Assembly (NCBI GenBank): GCA_905221605.1
Contig: CAJNDS010002816.1
Coordinates: forward strand, 205,554-269,553
Length of the DNA: 64,000 nucleotides
Origin: Symbiodinium natans
Taxonomy: Eukaryota > Sar > Dinophyceae > Suessiales > Symbiodiniaceae
Reading direction: 5' to 3'
This document shows, in pieces, positions 32,474 through 44,900 of the stretch. The position numbers were made by a program, and so were the translations under genes. Positions within the stretch are counted from its first letter, which is position 1. Every line of letters begins with the position of its first letter. The notes beneath the pieces were generated by a model, which made no database searches, was not told the DNA's origin, and saw only the letters and a list, made by a program, of their open reading frames with translations.

Positions 32474-34978
32474 TTAGCGAAGAGCGGCCTCGGCCTCGTT
32501 TATCGCGGCCCTTGCATCGCTGACTGCATCCGAGTGTCGCAGCCTCCGTGGGCTTCTCGAACGACCGCGATCCGATACCTCCGTGGGCACAGGTGACATT
32601 GGCGACGGCGATTCCAAAAGCCTCCAGGCCTCGAAGTTGCTTTCCCCAGATACCGACGCCGGAGGGCGTGGGGGCAGCCGGAAAGCTGGGATCGGCGGAG
32701 GCGTAGGAACCGCCAACGGTGGAACCGATGGAGGCTCCGGAGTTCCAACCGGCTCCCCCGGCACAATGTGGAGGTTCCAATAGTCGGCCCCCGTGATTTC
32801 CCGGGGCTCCGATGGCTTTCCCCGAAGCTCGTTGAGGATACTCCGCCCCATCCATCCAAGGTCCTCGTACGACTTGCTCAGGACCACCAAACCACCTGAG
32901 GAGGACGACTCCGAGTCGCTTCCACCATCCGGAGGTCGGGCTGCCGCCTTGGAGCGGGCAGCTTTTGTAGACGCCCGATACTCCTCCAAGGAGTAATGCT
33001 CCTTGGCTTCGTTCTTTATCACATTCCCAATAACTTCCCAGATGCACTTCTGGATCCACATCGGAGTGTTTTCCGACGTCACCCTTTCCGCATGGCCAAT
33101 GTCGTACTTCTCGTTGTACTCCTGGTACAGGTTCACCAACCCAAGGAGGTACAGGGCAAAGGTGTGGCCCTGCTGAAGGTGGTACGACATCGGGAGCAGC
33201 TTGGGGTGCACGGACTTGTTTGAGGTCAAAGATTCTCCAAGTTGATTCACAACAATGGTAATGACCTTCAAGCTGCATCCAAAATCCACGGCCGACGCAG
33301 CCTGGGTAAGTTGGGAAAGGATTTGCTCGTGGTGGTCCTCCAACTCGGTGGTCATACATCCCACCGATGCCATCTCGATCGGTCGTTCGGGGTGTTCCAA
33401 AGGAGGTTCGCAAAGCAACCACCTGAGCTCTTGTTCCTTCTGAGGGAGACAACCATGAGCCCAGGGAACATCCTCGGTGGATCCATAGGGACAGAAAACG
33501 ACTTCTCCATCCTCCAAAGGAAGAGCAGGCACTGCACTTCCAACCACCATTGCCTCCAAGTATCCCGGCACCGTCATAGCCTTGCTCAAAAGATTCAAAG
33601 GCTCGCCAATCAAATCCCTGCACGATGGGATGGGCTGCTGTTCCTTTTTGTGCCACCAGTAGGTCCAGCTTTGGCCCTGTTCGGCATACAGCTCTTCTTG
33701 TCGCCGCACAAACGTGCGCACTCGAGAGTGGCTGGCCCAATCGCCCCAAGAGTCCTCCTCCATATCGAAACTCCGGGTCGAAATCAGAGGGAATTCCCTC
33801 TCCATAGAGGGCAACATTCGAGAGCGGGCCGCCAGAGAAATCGACATACGGATGCCTTCTTTGCCCTCTCCATGGCGCTGCTCTTCTTCGGCAGCTTCCA
33901 TCCTGGCCCTTTCTCCCTCCTCGATCTCTTCTTGTTCTAGCCTTTCGGCTTCTGCAAGATGATGGTAAAACTCCGGTGTCGGTGACCGAGCTGGCGTAGG
34001 AGAGCGCGCAAACTGTTGAGGAGCGTCGTCCCCCGAGGCAGCACGCGCCCCCATGATTTCTACCAAAAGACAATTGGGACAATCCAAAATACTGTTCGGC
34101 CAAAGCTTGCTCCATGCGTTCAAAATCAACAAGTGCAAAACACCATGCCGAAAAACATGCCGCACCACATGCCAATAAACATGCCACAAAACATGCCAAT
34201 AAACATGCCACAAAACATGCCAAGGGCCTTTCAACAGGCTTCCTAATGAGTTGAGGGGTTCGTTTGGGCTGTTCTTTGGGCACTTCTTTGGGCATTTCGG
34301 GCAATTTAAGGGTGTTCTCGGGCACTTTCGGGGTGTTTTTGGTGCATTCTTGAGGCACTTCAGGGACCACTTTCGGGGATACGTCGGCTCTAAGCCTCTA
34401 AGCCCTCGCAACAAGAAAGCAAACGGAGTCTCAAGCAAAGCATGCCGGCAATCACCGCTCTCTCTTCCTTGTGGCTTCTCGACTTCCGCCTTCTTTCCTC
34501 CTGTCGTCGCTTTCTTGAGGATGCTCAGTCCTGGCTGTGGCTTAACAACAGAGTCCTGCAGGCAGGTAATCGCGTCTATTTCCATGTCCGAGCCCGAAGG
34601 CTGGCGCGGAGAACGACCTTTCCCCGCTTTCTGGCGGCGACCCCCGCTCAAAGCCCACCAGGCCCGATTAGCGGATACGAGTTTCACGTTGCGTTTGCCT
34701 TTGTATAACCTAGACCCGGTTTTGTAGAGATACGTTCTCCACCCTTTCTCCACCGCCGCCCAGGGACTAATGGCGTTAAACGTAACTTCCGCAACGAGAA
34801 CCTCCGTCAAAAGAAGGCTACAATCACCGAAGACGACCTCTAAGTCGACGACGCCTGATACGGGGATCTTCCCCCCTGAAGCATTGTACAGAGTGACCTC
34901 TCTCTCATGATTCTTGACCACCCTGAATCCGCTGAGGTGTTCCGAAGAAACCACATGACACGTGGCTCCCGAATCCAC
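32474..34978 (-). pseudogene. Element B: protease and an extra acidic domain
   Basis: The frame opens with VDSGATCHVV, the D-S-G-A active site of retropepsin-like proteases, preceded in frame by LEPRDVWL. After about 250 residues, including a region coded by TGGCATGT repeats, comes an extra domain of about 450 residues: an acidic EELEEGERARMEAAEEE start, WTYWWHKKEQQPI, VDFGCSLKVITIVVNQLGESL, and a Ser-rich then Pro-rich end stopping at 32474. I recognise no family for this part. The upstream zinc-knuckle frame and the downstream integrase frame are both shifted. Confidence 0.65.
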
Positions 34979-35576
34979 TAACCAGACGTCTCTCGGTTCT
35001 AGCTGGAAGCTGGCGCAGATGCGCTCTACATCCCCTGAGGGGATCCCCTGCAGTCAAAGAATTGCTAACAGGTCCCAATCGTTGCTTGTCGAGTGAAAAA
35101 CCTACCCTACGCTCAGACGACTCAGAAAGGCTCAGTTCAGGACTTCGCTGGGCAAAGCGCATCGCCATCACACTCTGTGTTGGCTCTGCTTCCGCTTCGG
35201 ACTCTGGTTCTCCCATAGCCCGAGCGCTGTTCTTCTTCTTCTGCTTCTTTCCTTTGCCCTTTCCTTCGCCCTTCTTTCCTTTCGCACCCTTGTCGCCCTT
35301 GGAGGTGGGCTTTCCTTTCGGCGTTGGAGAGCGAGGAGCTCCCTTCGGAGTGGGGGATCTCTGTCCTTTGGGGCCTCCAGTGCCCTTTCCACTCTTCGAC
35401 TCTCCCTTGCCGCCTTTGCCGCCCTTTTCTCCAGCCTCACGCTGTCGGACCCAACAATCCTTTGCAACATGACCATGCTTGCCGCAATGGTCGCAAAGCT
35501 TGTTGTCCATTCCACGATTGGCTGCAGTCGGCACGTCGCACATCCTCAGCTGTTCTTCGGCTCTTCGTGAGCTCAC
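34905..35576 (-). pseudogene. Element B: nucleocapsid zinc knuckle region
   Basis: The frame includes a C-x2-C-x4-H-x4-C knuckle (CDHCGKHGHVAKDC) followed by a long Gly/Lys-rich basic tail (KGGKGGKGESKSGKG..KGKGKKQKKKN), typical of Gag nucleocapsid in this group (compare element A). It overlaps the upstream Gag frame at 35437-35576 and the protease frame at 34905-34978, so one shift lies on each side. Whether the first is a programmed frameshift or decay cannot be told from one copy. Confidence 0.75.
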
Positions 35577-36753
35577 TCCAGCTGTTGGCGTTGCCGTGCA
35601 GCGCCACGTACTGCCTAGCCGGATGCGAAACGGCCTGCAGCAGGAGGGAACAGCGATCCGCTTCGGAGAGCTTCAACTCGGGGAAGTTGCTCAACTTGAT
35701 CTCCGCCTTGGCGATTTCGTCCTCCAAGTGTCTGATGATGTCCATGGGCTTCTTGAGCCCCGAACACTGGGCATGCAACTTCATGCAACCGTCTCTCACG
35801 TAGACGGCTTCCATTCGAGACACAATGGAGTAGTTCAGGTGCAGGGTGCGAACTGCCTCGTAGCCGGTAGCAGACATGCTCTGCCTCTTGCTACAGCTTC
35901 GAAGCAACTCGAAACCACGCTCCCACTTCGCCAAGCTCTGCGAAAGCAGGTAAAACAACTTCGCCGACCGAGCTGCAGTGTCAGGAGGCAAACGGTCCTG
36001 TCGTATCTCTTCCTTGACACTGATGCAGAGGCGAATCTCGTTCACATAGGCCTCGTCTTGCAATGCCAACCATGAACTCATCGTCTCCAGGAAGCCGTGC
36101 CATGCCTCAATCTCTCGCATTCTGTCTCTACCCATCTCCTGGTGGGCTATGACAGGCAGCTGTGGAAGGTACTTGTCGGCACGGTTGGAAACGTATCCAC
36201 TAGATGAACTTCCAGTATCTTTAGGACTTGAAGAAGGAAGGGAACTTCCTGTGGACGAAGTCGCAGCGAGGAACGGGTCACTCGGTGCAGATGCCTTCGC
36301 GGCTTCCGCCTTGGCTTTAGCCTCAGCAGCTGCAAGTTCGGCATCGTTCCTCCTCTTCTCTTCGCTGTCCATGCGACGAAGCATGGTTGCCACAAGCTGT
36401 TGGTTCTGTTCCAACTGCTTCCGGTACTGGTCCATCATCGCTTCCTGCTGTCTCTGCTGCTGCTGCATTACTCGCAGCATCTCAACCACCAAACTTTCGC
36501 CAACAGCACCACCACCTGGAGCGGTGACTGGCTGTGAACTCGTCGCTGGCGTTGAGGTAGGAACTCCTTGAGTTCCAAAGGCAGCAAATGGGTTCGGTTG
36601 CTGTCCTACCGGAGTCTCACCGGTTCCAAACAGCAAGGCTTCCTCCTCGGGAGTGTTGTCAGGAACTGGGACTTGCTCAGGGGGCAACGCCCCATGCACT
36701 GGAGAACCCTGTGGGCTTCCATGCACACTTCCGCCTTGCTCTGGAGTCGCCAT
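35437..36753 (-). pseudogene. Element B: Gag capsid region
   Basis: The 438-codon frame starts with ATG at 36753, only about 42 bp after the primer-binding site. It has a Pro/Gln-rich N-terminus, a coiled-coil-like stretch (about residues 85-155, MQQQQRQQEAMMDQYRKQLEQN), and a capsid-like helical domain (KYLPQLPVIAHQEM..WHGFLETMSSWLALQDEAYVNEI..LHGNANSW) that parallels KWLPSLPTIDFSSW..LLHGDSES in element A. It packages the element RNA into particles. Confidence 0.75.
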
Positions 36754-36795
36754 GGCGTGGAGGTACTTAACACAGGCGCTGGAGTCACTCTCAGT

Positions 36796-36807
36796 GCTCC
36801 GCTACCA
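36796..36807 (-). other. Primer-binding site of element B (initiator tRNA-Met type)
   Basis: Reverse strand TGGTAGCGGAGC directly after the 5' LTR end, no spacer. It is one or two bases from the TGGTATCAGAGC primer-binding site of plant copia elements, which pairs with the 3' end of initiator tRNA-Met. Element A has the identical 12-mer. Confidence 0.75.
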
Positions 36808-37393
36808 TGTGAAAAGCAGAGCTCGCGCAGCAGTCTCTTTTTCACTTGGCACTTGAGCCAAACACCAAAGTGTTCAGCAGCTTCAGTTCTTGCAGCAAGC
36901 TCTCTCCAAGAGCTCAGGGCTCCAAAAAGCTACGAATTCCATCTCAACTTTGTTCTACAAAGGAGTAATGCAAAAAGAGCAATGCAACTGCTTTGGTTTA
37001 CACCTCGGGGACTTCAAGTCACTTCCGAACAGCAAAACAGCGAAGCTTCAGAGTCCACTCTGCACTCCTACTCCCATCCTACACGTCCAACGGCAATGAA
37101 CGAAGTGGCGGGGACGCGGAGTGAGTTGCAACAAGACAGAACCTCAGAGTTCTGACACGCACTTCTTCACTACTGCTCTCAAGCAGTTCCAAGTGCTTCA
37201 AAACTCATCCTAGGCCATGCCAACAAGACAAGAACATGCCAAAGCAAGACATGCCACACATGCTTAAGGGCTTTGGAACAAACCAAACATGCTCATGCCA
37301 AGTCATGCAGCAGAAAAACTCTCATGCTTCTCTCTGTATGGTCAAACACCACATGGCATCAACTGGGCAAACACTACAGGTGAATTTTACACA
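36808..37393 (-). mobile_element. 5' LTR of element B
   Basis: 586 bp, TGTGAAAAG..TTTTACACA on the plus strand. It is the intact partner of the split LTR at 15487-16074 plus 27810-27825. It contains the spliced-leader-like core at 36852-36862, a TGGCATGT cluster at about 37215-37265, and a single AGGTGAATTTTAC at 37378-37390. CAACT follows at 37394-37398. Confidence 0.85.
36852..36862 (-). promoter_or_regulatory. Spliced-leader-like core in the 5' LTR of element B
   Basis: Reverse strand TTTGGCTCAAG, 44 bp before the LTR 3' end, followed by TGCCAAGTGAAAAAGAGA. The same core plus GTGAAAAAGAGA lies in element A. Confidence 0.5.
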
Positions 37394-37398
37394 CAACT

Positions 37399-37813
37399 AA
37401 CAAGAAAAGCCACCATGGCACTTTGCGGACCTCTAGCACATCTACAACAGCAAAAAAGAGTTAGCAATGCACTAGTCCTGGGCGGCGTTTGGATTTTGGA
37501 TTTTCCCAGCAGTGGGTAAAATACAGAGCAGCGCCGTTACACTTGTGTGCAAATTGAAACGCTAAAAGGCAAAGAAAAGTGCAGAGGAAAAGAAAATAAA
37601 AAGTTGGAATTGAACAAAGAAAAGAGCGGCAAGAGCAAAGGAGGATTTAAAGGCAAAGGAAAGGAAAAGGTGGAAAAGGAAAAGGATCAAAAACAAAGAA
37701 AGAGAAAAAGGAAAGAGTATTGGCAAAGGTATAGGTTGTTTTGTTTGCTACACATTGGTCAAAAGAATGCCCGCATGCGAAACAAGGTGCAGTGTGTGAA
37801 GAAGGGCCCGCTA
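37399..37813 (+). pseudogene. Flank of element B with a relic of a forward-strand Gag
   Basis: The stretch 37547-37800 encodes a Lys/Gly-rich run (KGGFKGKGKEKVEKEKDQKQRKRKRK) followed by CFVC and, one frame over, HWSKEC: the remains of a CCHC zinc knuckle with a few bases lost between its second Cys and His. This resembles the basic nucleocapsid tail of the copia elements here but lies on the opposite strand, so it belongs to another, older element. No LTR for it was found. Element A inserted at its right edge. Confidence 0.4.
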
Positions 37814-38189
37814 CGTGAAAAAACGAAGGTCCCTCTGGTACCTTTTCCCTTGAAAGCACGAACCCTGACCTCTCACACAAGTGCGGACAGCTCTCTCTTT
37901 TTCACAGTCAGAGCCACTTGAGCCAAAAGTCACGAAGTGCACAAACTAAACGAATTCTCTCTTGTGAGCTTAAACTCAGCTTCAGAACGAAGTTCCTACA
38001 CACTGCACACTCACTTTAAATAGCGTATTGGGCAAAAACACACTCGTATGATTTCCTTGGAAATCAACGAGGCATAAACCATCGAGGATGGGATCACACG
38101 GATTCCCAATCACTCCGAAGCAAAACAAACCTATACAAGCTGATCCAAAACATGACAAAAACATCACTGATCAGCCACAATCTTCCACC
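37814..38189 (-). mobile_element. 3' LTR of element A
   Basis: 376 bp, paired with 47338-47713 at a constant offset of 9524. The reverse strand begins (T/G)GTGGAAGATTG and ends ..TTTTTTCACG. The spliced-leader-like core is at 37917-37928. Confidence 0.9.
37917..37928 (-). promoter_or_regulatory. Spliced-leader-like core in the 3' LTR of element A
   Basis: Reverse strand TTTTGGCTCAAG, a 12-nt exact match to the 3' end of the dinoflagellate spliced leader, followed by TGGCTCTGACTGTGAAAAAG. Confidence 0.55.
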
Positions 38190-38924
38190 CCCCGCATTTT
38201 GCTGAGGGTTCATGTCAAAGATCTGAAGTCCAAGCCCAGCTCGGCACTTCAACACTAAGGGGATGCCCTGGCCACATTCCCTTGGTGCGTACTCGCCACC
38301 AAACGAAACAAACAACACACCAGTCGATCTCTGACATCAAACTTAAAACTCATGCAAGATCCCACCATCAGGCAGGTTGTCCTGGGTCCACATCACTGGT
38401 AACCCAAGAGTTCGTTGTCCAAACACGTGAAAAACGAATTAAACTTGCATCCACCTGCACTGGGGCAGGGTTGTCTTGGAACGAATCCAAGAGTTCGTGG
38501 TGACAAACACGTGAAAACGAATTAATGCAAGCTTCAGATGTTTCCCACTCAGCACTCGACCTTGTCGTGGTACTCCTCCTCAGTCTCGCATCTTCCAGGT
38601 CACCAAACTCACCAACTAGCATCGGCTAGCTGATCCTTCAAGAAAAGATTGGCTTCATAGTTTCGCTTCTTCCAGCGTACCATCAGCCAAAAACGTCTTC
38701 AGAGGTGGCAATCAGACGCCTTGCAGAAGGGGCTATAGAGTCCCTCGTTGAGTTTCATCATCATTTTGCCTCCTCTTTGCAAACTTCTCATGCACTGAAA
38801 CAAGGGCTCACACTAACCAGAAAAATCGCGGGCGCTCCATGGCGGCAACGCGGCCATGGCTTCCAAAAAATGGCTGCGGGTTTCACTCACCCACCCAACC
38901 ACTGAGATCACTTAGCATCTCAGT
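38190..38924 (-). other. 3' untranslated region and purine tract of element A
   Basis: About 735 bp between the polyprotein stop and the 3' LTR. The reverse strand ends in TGCGGGG against the LTR, a short polypurine tract. Two similar segments with AATTCGTTTTCACGTG-type sequence lie at about 38400-38450 and 38470-38530 (AACACGTGAAAA on the plus strand), a short internal duplication. No frame is supported. Confidence 0.55.
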
Positions 38925-41900
38925 TCATTCTTCATCCTCTTCGCCCTTCTTCTCGCCAGCTCCAGTTGACTCCATCAACTTGGCGCGGCGCTCCTTGGCG
39001 GCTTCCTTCATCTCCGCCAACTCAGCCGTCCTCGTTTCCATCACCACATCCTGCGAAGATCGGCTAGGCTCAGCTGGCGTCTCCGCAGGCCTCTCAGTTG
39101 GCTGGTCTCCAACCTTTCTCTTCTTCTCTTCCAACATCAGCTCCAAATCGGCAACACTAAAGCTTGCCTTCACACGCTCAGCAATCTGCGCGATAGCTGC
39201 TGCATCCAACTCAGATGGTACAACTGACACAGGCGAGCGAACCGCTTCGCCTTCCAGCTTTGCTCTCTTAGCAGCTTCTTCCTCGGCAGCTGACAGGTCG
39301 GCGATGCGCTTGCGCTTTCGCTCAGCTTCCTCGAACTCTCGGTCTTGCTGTTCCGCTGCAGCCTTGAGGATCCGCTTCAGGTCCTTTTCCTCCTTCTCGA
39401 GTTTCCCAACATTCTCACCCATGATCCCAAAGGCTTGCTGCCACATGTCGGCAGGCAACGTCAAGTTGAACCTCACCACATAGTCGGTCGGCAAGTGCCA
39501 CTTACACTTGCAGATCCACACAACACCGCTTCGAGTCTCACTCGCAACCACCTTCTTCCAGCTTGCCGCCCTCTGCGTGTCGGTGATCTCCTCTTTCTTT
39601 TTCTCCAGGTCCTCCAAGAATCCTGCAACAGACTCCATCACGGATCTGTAGTGGCTGTAGGCCACAAACGACCACTTGGGGACTGGTCTCTCCCTCAGCT
39701 CCGGCTCGTGAATCCGAAGTGTATCACACGACAACATCGAAATCACTCGCACTCGCTCCACCAGTTCCTTAAACACCAAGGATCCTTCCTTTGCACTTCT
39801 CTTCCAGCGCAACACCCATGGGGGATAATACGAGCTCTCAGCTTCATCCTCCATGATCCTCTCTGCTCCCAAAATGGGTAGCATGCACAACAGATCCACC
39901 ATCCGCAAGACTCCGAGGTCCTGGTGCTCACCCAGAAGCAAAACAGGGATTATCCCTTTTCTCTTCAAGTACCTCACGAAGCTCAACATCGCCAGGCCAC
40001 ACGTTCCCGGCGGCACTTCCATGTACAGTCCTCCTTCATTCACTGCCATCTCCCAGATGATGGCCTTGCCACCAATCTGTCCACGGACATCCAAGATTCC
40101 GAAGATCTTCGTGGGTTTCTCCTGTAGCTCACACACCTCCTGGATGGGCTTCACCAGCTTCTCGTATGAGCTTTGATAGCGCAACATATCCTTGTCGGAT
40201 AGCGTGCCTATCACGTCCTTGAGCTCTAGCTCATCCACTGGAGTTCCGCGCCGGCAGATACTCCATGACACATCACCGAACCACTTCGGCGGCTCTGGAT
40301 CCGCCAGCTCCGGAAACACGTCGACCATCCGTTCAATCACCTTCGGCATGGCCTTGGGTTTCGGTGCAGCTTGGCCTGAGCCTCGGCTTTCACCTTTATC
40401 ACCCCTTTTTCCAGCAGCTCGGCGCTCCTTCTCTGCCTCTCGGAGATGGAATGCATGGCTTGCATCCGTGCCAGAGACTGTCACAGTCTGTTTGCACTTT
40501 TCGCACTTGGGCTTGCCACTTTCATCCCAGCTCAACCCGGCAGCATGCTCGGATCTGAACAACCATTTGCAAACCTTACACCAAAAGGGGCTTTTCATCT
40601 CAGCACCCTGCTCACCCTTCCTGCTGTCTTCAGCTGCCATTTTCCTGTCCTTCACCAAAGGTACAGGCTCCAGGCTAGGGCTAGCTTCCGTGGTGCTTGA
40701 ACCAAAGCTTTTGCGGTTGGACCATAAATCCATTTCTTGAACCTCAGGGGAAGAGTCTTCACGAAGGGTTTCGGGACTTCTAAGGTGGAAATTTTCAAAA
40801 ACTTCACCACACTTTTTCACACTTTTCAACGATCCAACTTGCTCCACACTGCATCCAGTTGCCTCGGCACACTGGTATGCCTGAACTCCAACCCTTGGTC
40901 GGATTCCACAGATCCTCCACACCTGCTGCACATCTTCACCAGGGTATATACCCATAGCTTGCTGGTGCTGACAGAATGTCACTTGACTCAAGCACTTTGT
41001 AAGAACGTCAGCGATCATTCCCGCTGTCGGGCACCAAATGACCTTCAAGGTCTGAGCTTCCTGTATCCGCTCCTGAAGATAGCAGACAGCGATGTCTAAG
41101 TGGCGAACTCGCCTACTCAACCCACGGTTTAGCAAAACCGCTCTCGCTGAGGAACTGTCAGTGTGCAATCGGATCGTGACATCTGACTCGGCCAACTGAC
41201 CGATCAAAGTCGCAAGTCCCTCACTCTCCTGTACCGCAGTCAAGATGGCTCTCAACTCGGCTTCACAAGAACTCAGCGATACACACCCTTGAACTCGAGA
41301 GATTCCCTTGATCAGGCATCCTCTATAAAAGATGGCTATGCCCGACACAGATCTTCGTCCTAACGACGCTTGGGGTGCCCAACTGGCATCCGCATACACT
41401 TCCAGCTGCGCCGGCCCACTGTCTGGTACATTCCCATCAGGGCCAAAGTACTGCCATGCATGGTATTGTCCCTTTAGGAACCTAATCACTTGTCGCAATG
41501 CTTGCTCAAAGCATGCTGTTGGCTTGGACTGTCCTTGCGAAAGAATGGACATCCACCTACTCAGGTCAGGTCTCGACTGACCCCACCATGCAATCCGGCC
41601 AAGTACTGCTCTGTACCTCGCAGCTGCAGTGTCACTCAACTCAGGATCCGAACCACTTGCTCTGCCCTTCTCGACCGTTTTCACGATGTCCGGAGGAGCA
41701 GTAACCACCTTCAGGTCCTTACAGAACTCTGTCTCGAACAGGGCATCTAAGTATGCCGGGGGCACTCGCATCCTGAGATGACTCCCTTGTCTCTCAATCT
41801 CTCGCCCCAAAAAGGTGATCTTTCCACCAGTGGAAGTGATTCGACCCGTTTCCTTGATCTTCAACTCTCCGTTCAGGGTGTCGGTCACCAACCGAATGGC

Positions 41901-44900
41901 ATCTCTAGTGCCACACAGAATCAAATCGTCCACATAGCACAACATGAGGAATCTTTTCCCTCTCACAGTGCCCTCGAAGACGGAAGGTTCCGTTGGGCAT
42001 TGCTTCAACCCAACTTTCTTCACAACTGTCGCCAGCTTCAAGTTCCAAGCTTTGGCGGCAACTCTCAAACCATTCATGGCTTGATCCAGAATCATAAACA
42101 CCGGGACATAATAGTCCTTGCAGGCGGAAACATCCTTGGGCAATTGGATAATCGCCTTCGATCCTTTCGGAAGGGGGGAATGCAAGAATGCAGTGCTAAC
42201 ATCCAAAGTTGCGACATCCATAGCATCTACCGAAGCAATGGCCAAAAGCGTCCGTAACGCTTCTAAAGAAGGAGTCGTAGCACTCAGTCCTAAAGATGAT
42301 GCTGTGCTCCCCTTTGCGATGTCTTGCACCACACACCGAGCTCTCACAGCTTCCTTGCCATTCACCACCTTTGGGCCTATGACCCATCGGGTTGGGATGA
42401 TCTTTATCCCATGCTGACGAGCAAACTTCTGAGCCTCGTCTGCTCCAACCACTCTCCCTGCTTTGTGAGCAGTCATACTCTGCAGCTCAGTTCGCCGGCC
42501 TTCCACTGTTTTATCCACATCTAATGGACATCCATCTATCTCAGACAGAACACTCGTGGGTCTTGCCAGCCAAACTTGGGATCCACACACCTTCATGGAC
42601 TCCGGGAAAGTGCTATTCTTGTTGAGCAGAATCGAATTGGTCACATGTACCAACTTCGGACTCTCGTCACTGCTTACCATTTTAATAGGACCTTGAGGCA
42701 CATCGAGTCTTGGGTCTAAATAAATACGATTGATCAGCCGGGGAACTCGATTGGACTCATCTGGAACTGAGTTCACATCTGAAGTTAAACTCTCTAAACG
42801 CCGGGGAACTCGACTGGACTCATTTGGAACTGAATCCACATCCATTTGAGGTTTTTCTTCCTCCATTGGGATCGCTTCATCCTCAGCGGGAGTTTCTCCT
42901 TCGAAGTATCCAGGTTCCATTGCCTCATCTGGAATCCCTTGGTAAGGCAAACTTGGATCCTCAAAATCCTCCATGTCAACATCCACAACTTCTGTCGCAG
43001 GTGTTGGGACGCTTTGCCTCTCCTCCAACTTGGGATCTGGTCGACTCTCATAGGTGATCTTCGGGCGTTTCAGGAGTGAAGGCTCACTTCCAGACTCCAT
43101 CACCCCCGCATCCTTTGAGCTTCTCTGGTCCATTTTTGGAGTTTCCTCTGTTGGTTCTTTCGATTCCAACCGTTGTCGTTGAGCTTTCAACCAATCATCA
43201 TACCGTTTTCGGCATTCAGCATTGTGGTTGGCTTTTCCTCTTTTTGGACCACACGCAGGACAGTTCGCTGTGCCACCATGTTCCTTCACCCATGCAGCTG
43301 GAGGTCCAACTTTGCTCATGTCTGTGGTCGGTCCATCAGACACTCGGCCCTCAAAGGCCTTGTCCGCTTCACCTTCAATCCGATCGGGCACACCATCCTC
43401 TTTCTCCTTCAGAATCGGGGGAGCCAATGTATCCGATGGATCATGCTCCTTGAGCAAATGTTGACAATGCTCCAACCCAATCTTCAACGGAACGATGTGC
43501 TTGATGGACTTTGCTCGAAAGTGTTTTGGACAACCATCCACCATGGCACTCACAACATGAGTCAAGCCACCAACTTCAGGGTACACATAGGCTGCTTCCA
43601 CAAACCGGGAGAGCGCCGTGGTTTTCATCGAATCCGGTAGCTCAGCCAGAACTGTAGCACCTATCAACGACGATCCACACTCATGGAGGGATCTCTGTAG
43701 TACCAACTCCTGGGGTGATTTCTTCCCATCAAAGGCAGCTGCATGGTGATTGTGCATTGCAGCACAGTAAATCAGACCAAACTCAAACGCTCGAGGACTT
43801 CTCTTCAAGTCAAAGCCCTGCGCTCGTAGATCCAACCTCACCGTGCTGAACAACTCCTTGAGTGTTCTCACTGCCCTTTCCACACCACCAACCGCTTCAT
43901 GTCCCTGCGGAGGTGCTCTTTGGGTCACAATCCTAATCCCCAGATTGGCTCTCTTGATGAGGGCGCTCACCGCTGTCTCGCTGTCTGTCCTCAACAGTAC
44001 AGCAGACCCTGCAATGTCCAGTCCGAAAGCATTCATCCAATAACGAATCCAGCTGGAGGTATTGTCAGCATTGGTCCCTACCAACAGACATCCAATCATT
44101 CTGGTTGACATTTCAGTCATGACCAGTACTTTCATGTTGGGAGCCGTCGGCTGGTCTTTCGCAAAAGTACCAGTTACCAGGTTGATGAAGCAGAAATCTG
44201 CTTGCAACGCCACGGGTCGGTCTTGAGCATCCTTGGTCCGACGATGCTGGGTTGTTCCTCTTGTCATCCGACAATGAGGACATTCGGACGAAAAAGGAAT
44301 GTGGCCTCGCATCCGATGCAGCTCCATTTCTTCTTGCTTTTTCTTGGTCATTGACTGCACTGACTGCATCTGATCAACCTCCATCGGTCGTTGGCCATCA
44401 TCCACATCCATGGGTCGAACCTCAGTTCTTCCAAAGGTTACTTTCTTTCGCTTTCCAGCATCACCTTGCAGGTAGATCCAAGGACATCCAGCCCAGGATA
44501 CTCCATATCCCATGACTCCTTTCTTCTCGTGTCGCAGCGAAATCTCTCTTCGAGTGAACTTCACTTCCCAACCAGTATTCACCATCTGCTCGGTGCTCAA
44601 GATGTTGTGAGCCACATCTGCTACAACTCCAGTCACACACACCGATGTCAAACCAAGATACTGCTTTCCTTCATACATAGGCAGCAAGGCTCGGATGCGA
44701 ACTCGCTCGAAGACATTCACCGGGGTATCGTTGGCTGCTGAGTACCTCTCATTAGGTCCCAACGCCTTCCGATCCAAGATCTGGAACTCATCCAAGTATC
44801 TTTTCGCAATCACAGTCACCGATGCTCCTGAGTCAATCAACCACCATTTGCTTGCATCATCCTTTTCCATGCTTTTGACTTGATTCATCGGAGGTTTCAT

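Larger units (their letters stand above)
15487..37393 (-). mobile_element. Element B: Ty1/copia-like LTR retrotransposon with a split 3' LTR
   Basis: LTRs on both sides read TGTGAAAAG..TTTTACACA on the plus strand. The whole is bounded by a 5-bp target-site duplication CAACT at 15482-15486 and 37394-37398. A primer-binding site lies against the right (5') LTR and a purine tract against the inner end of the left (3') LTR. The coding order on the reverse strand is Gag, zinc knuckle, protease, extra domains, integrase, reverse transcriptase, RNase H, extra C-terminal domain, which is the Ty1/copia order. The 3' LTR is interrupted by the array at 16075-27809. Five frameshifts make this copy non-autonomous. 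Confidence 0.85.

Noticed and set aside
32474-34370. Upstream half of the 1039-codon reverse frame 31251-34370
   Set aside because: It overlaps the protease/acidic-domain frame, which has the D-S-G-A motif and sensible composition; only the part below about 32470 carries integrase motifs.
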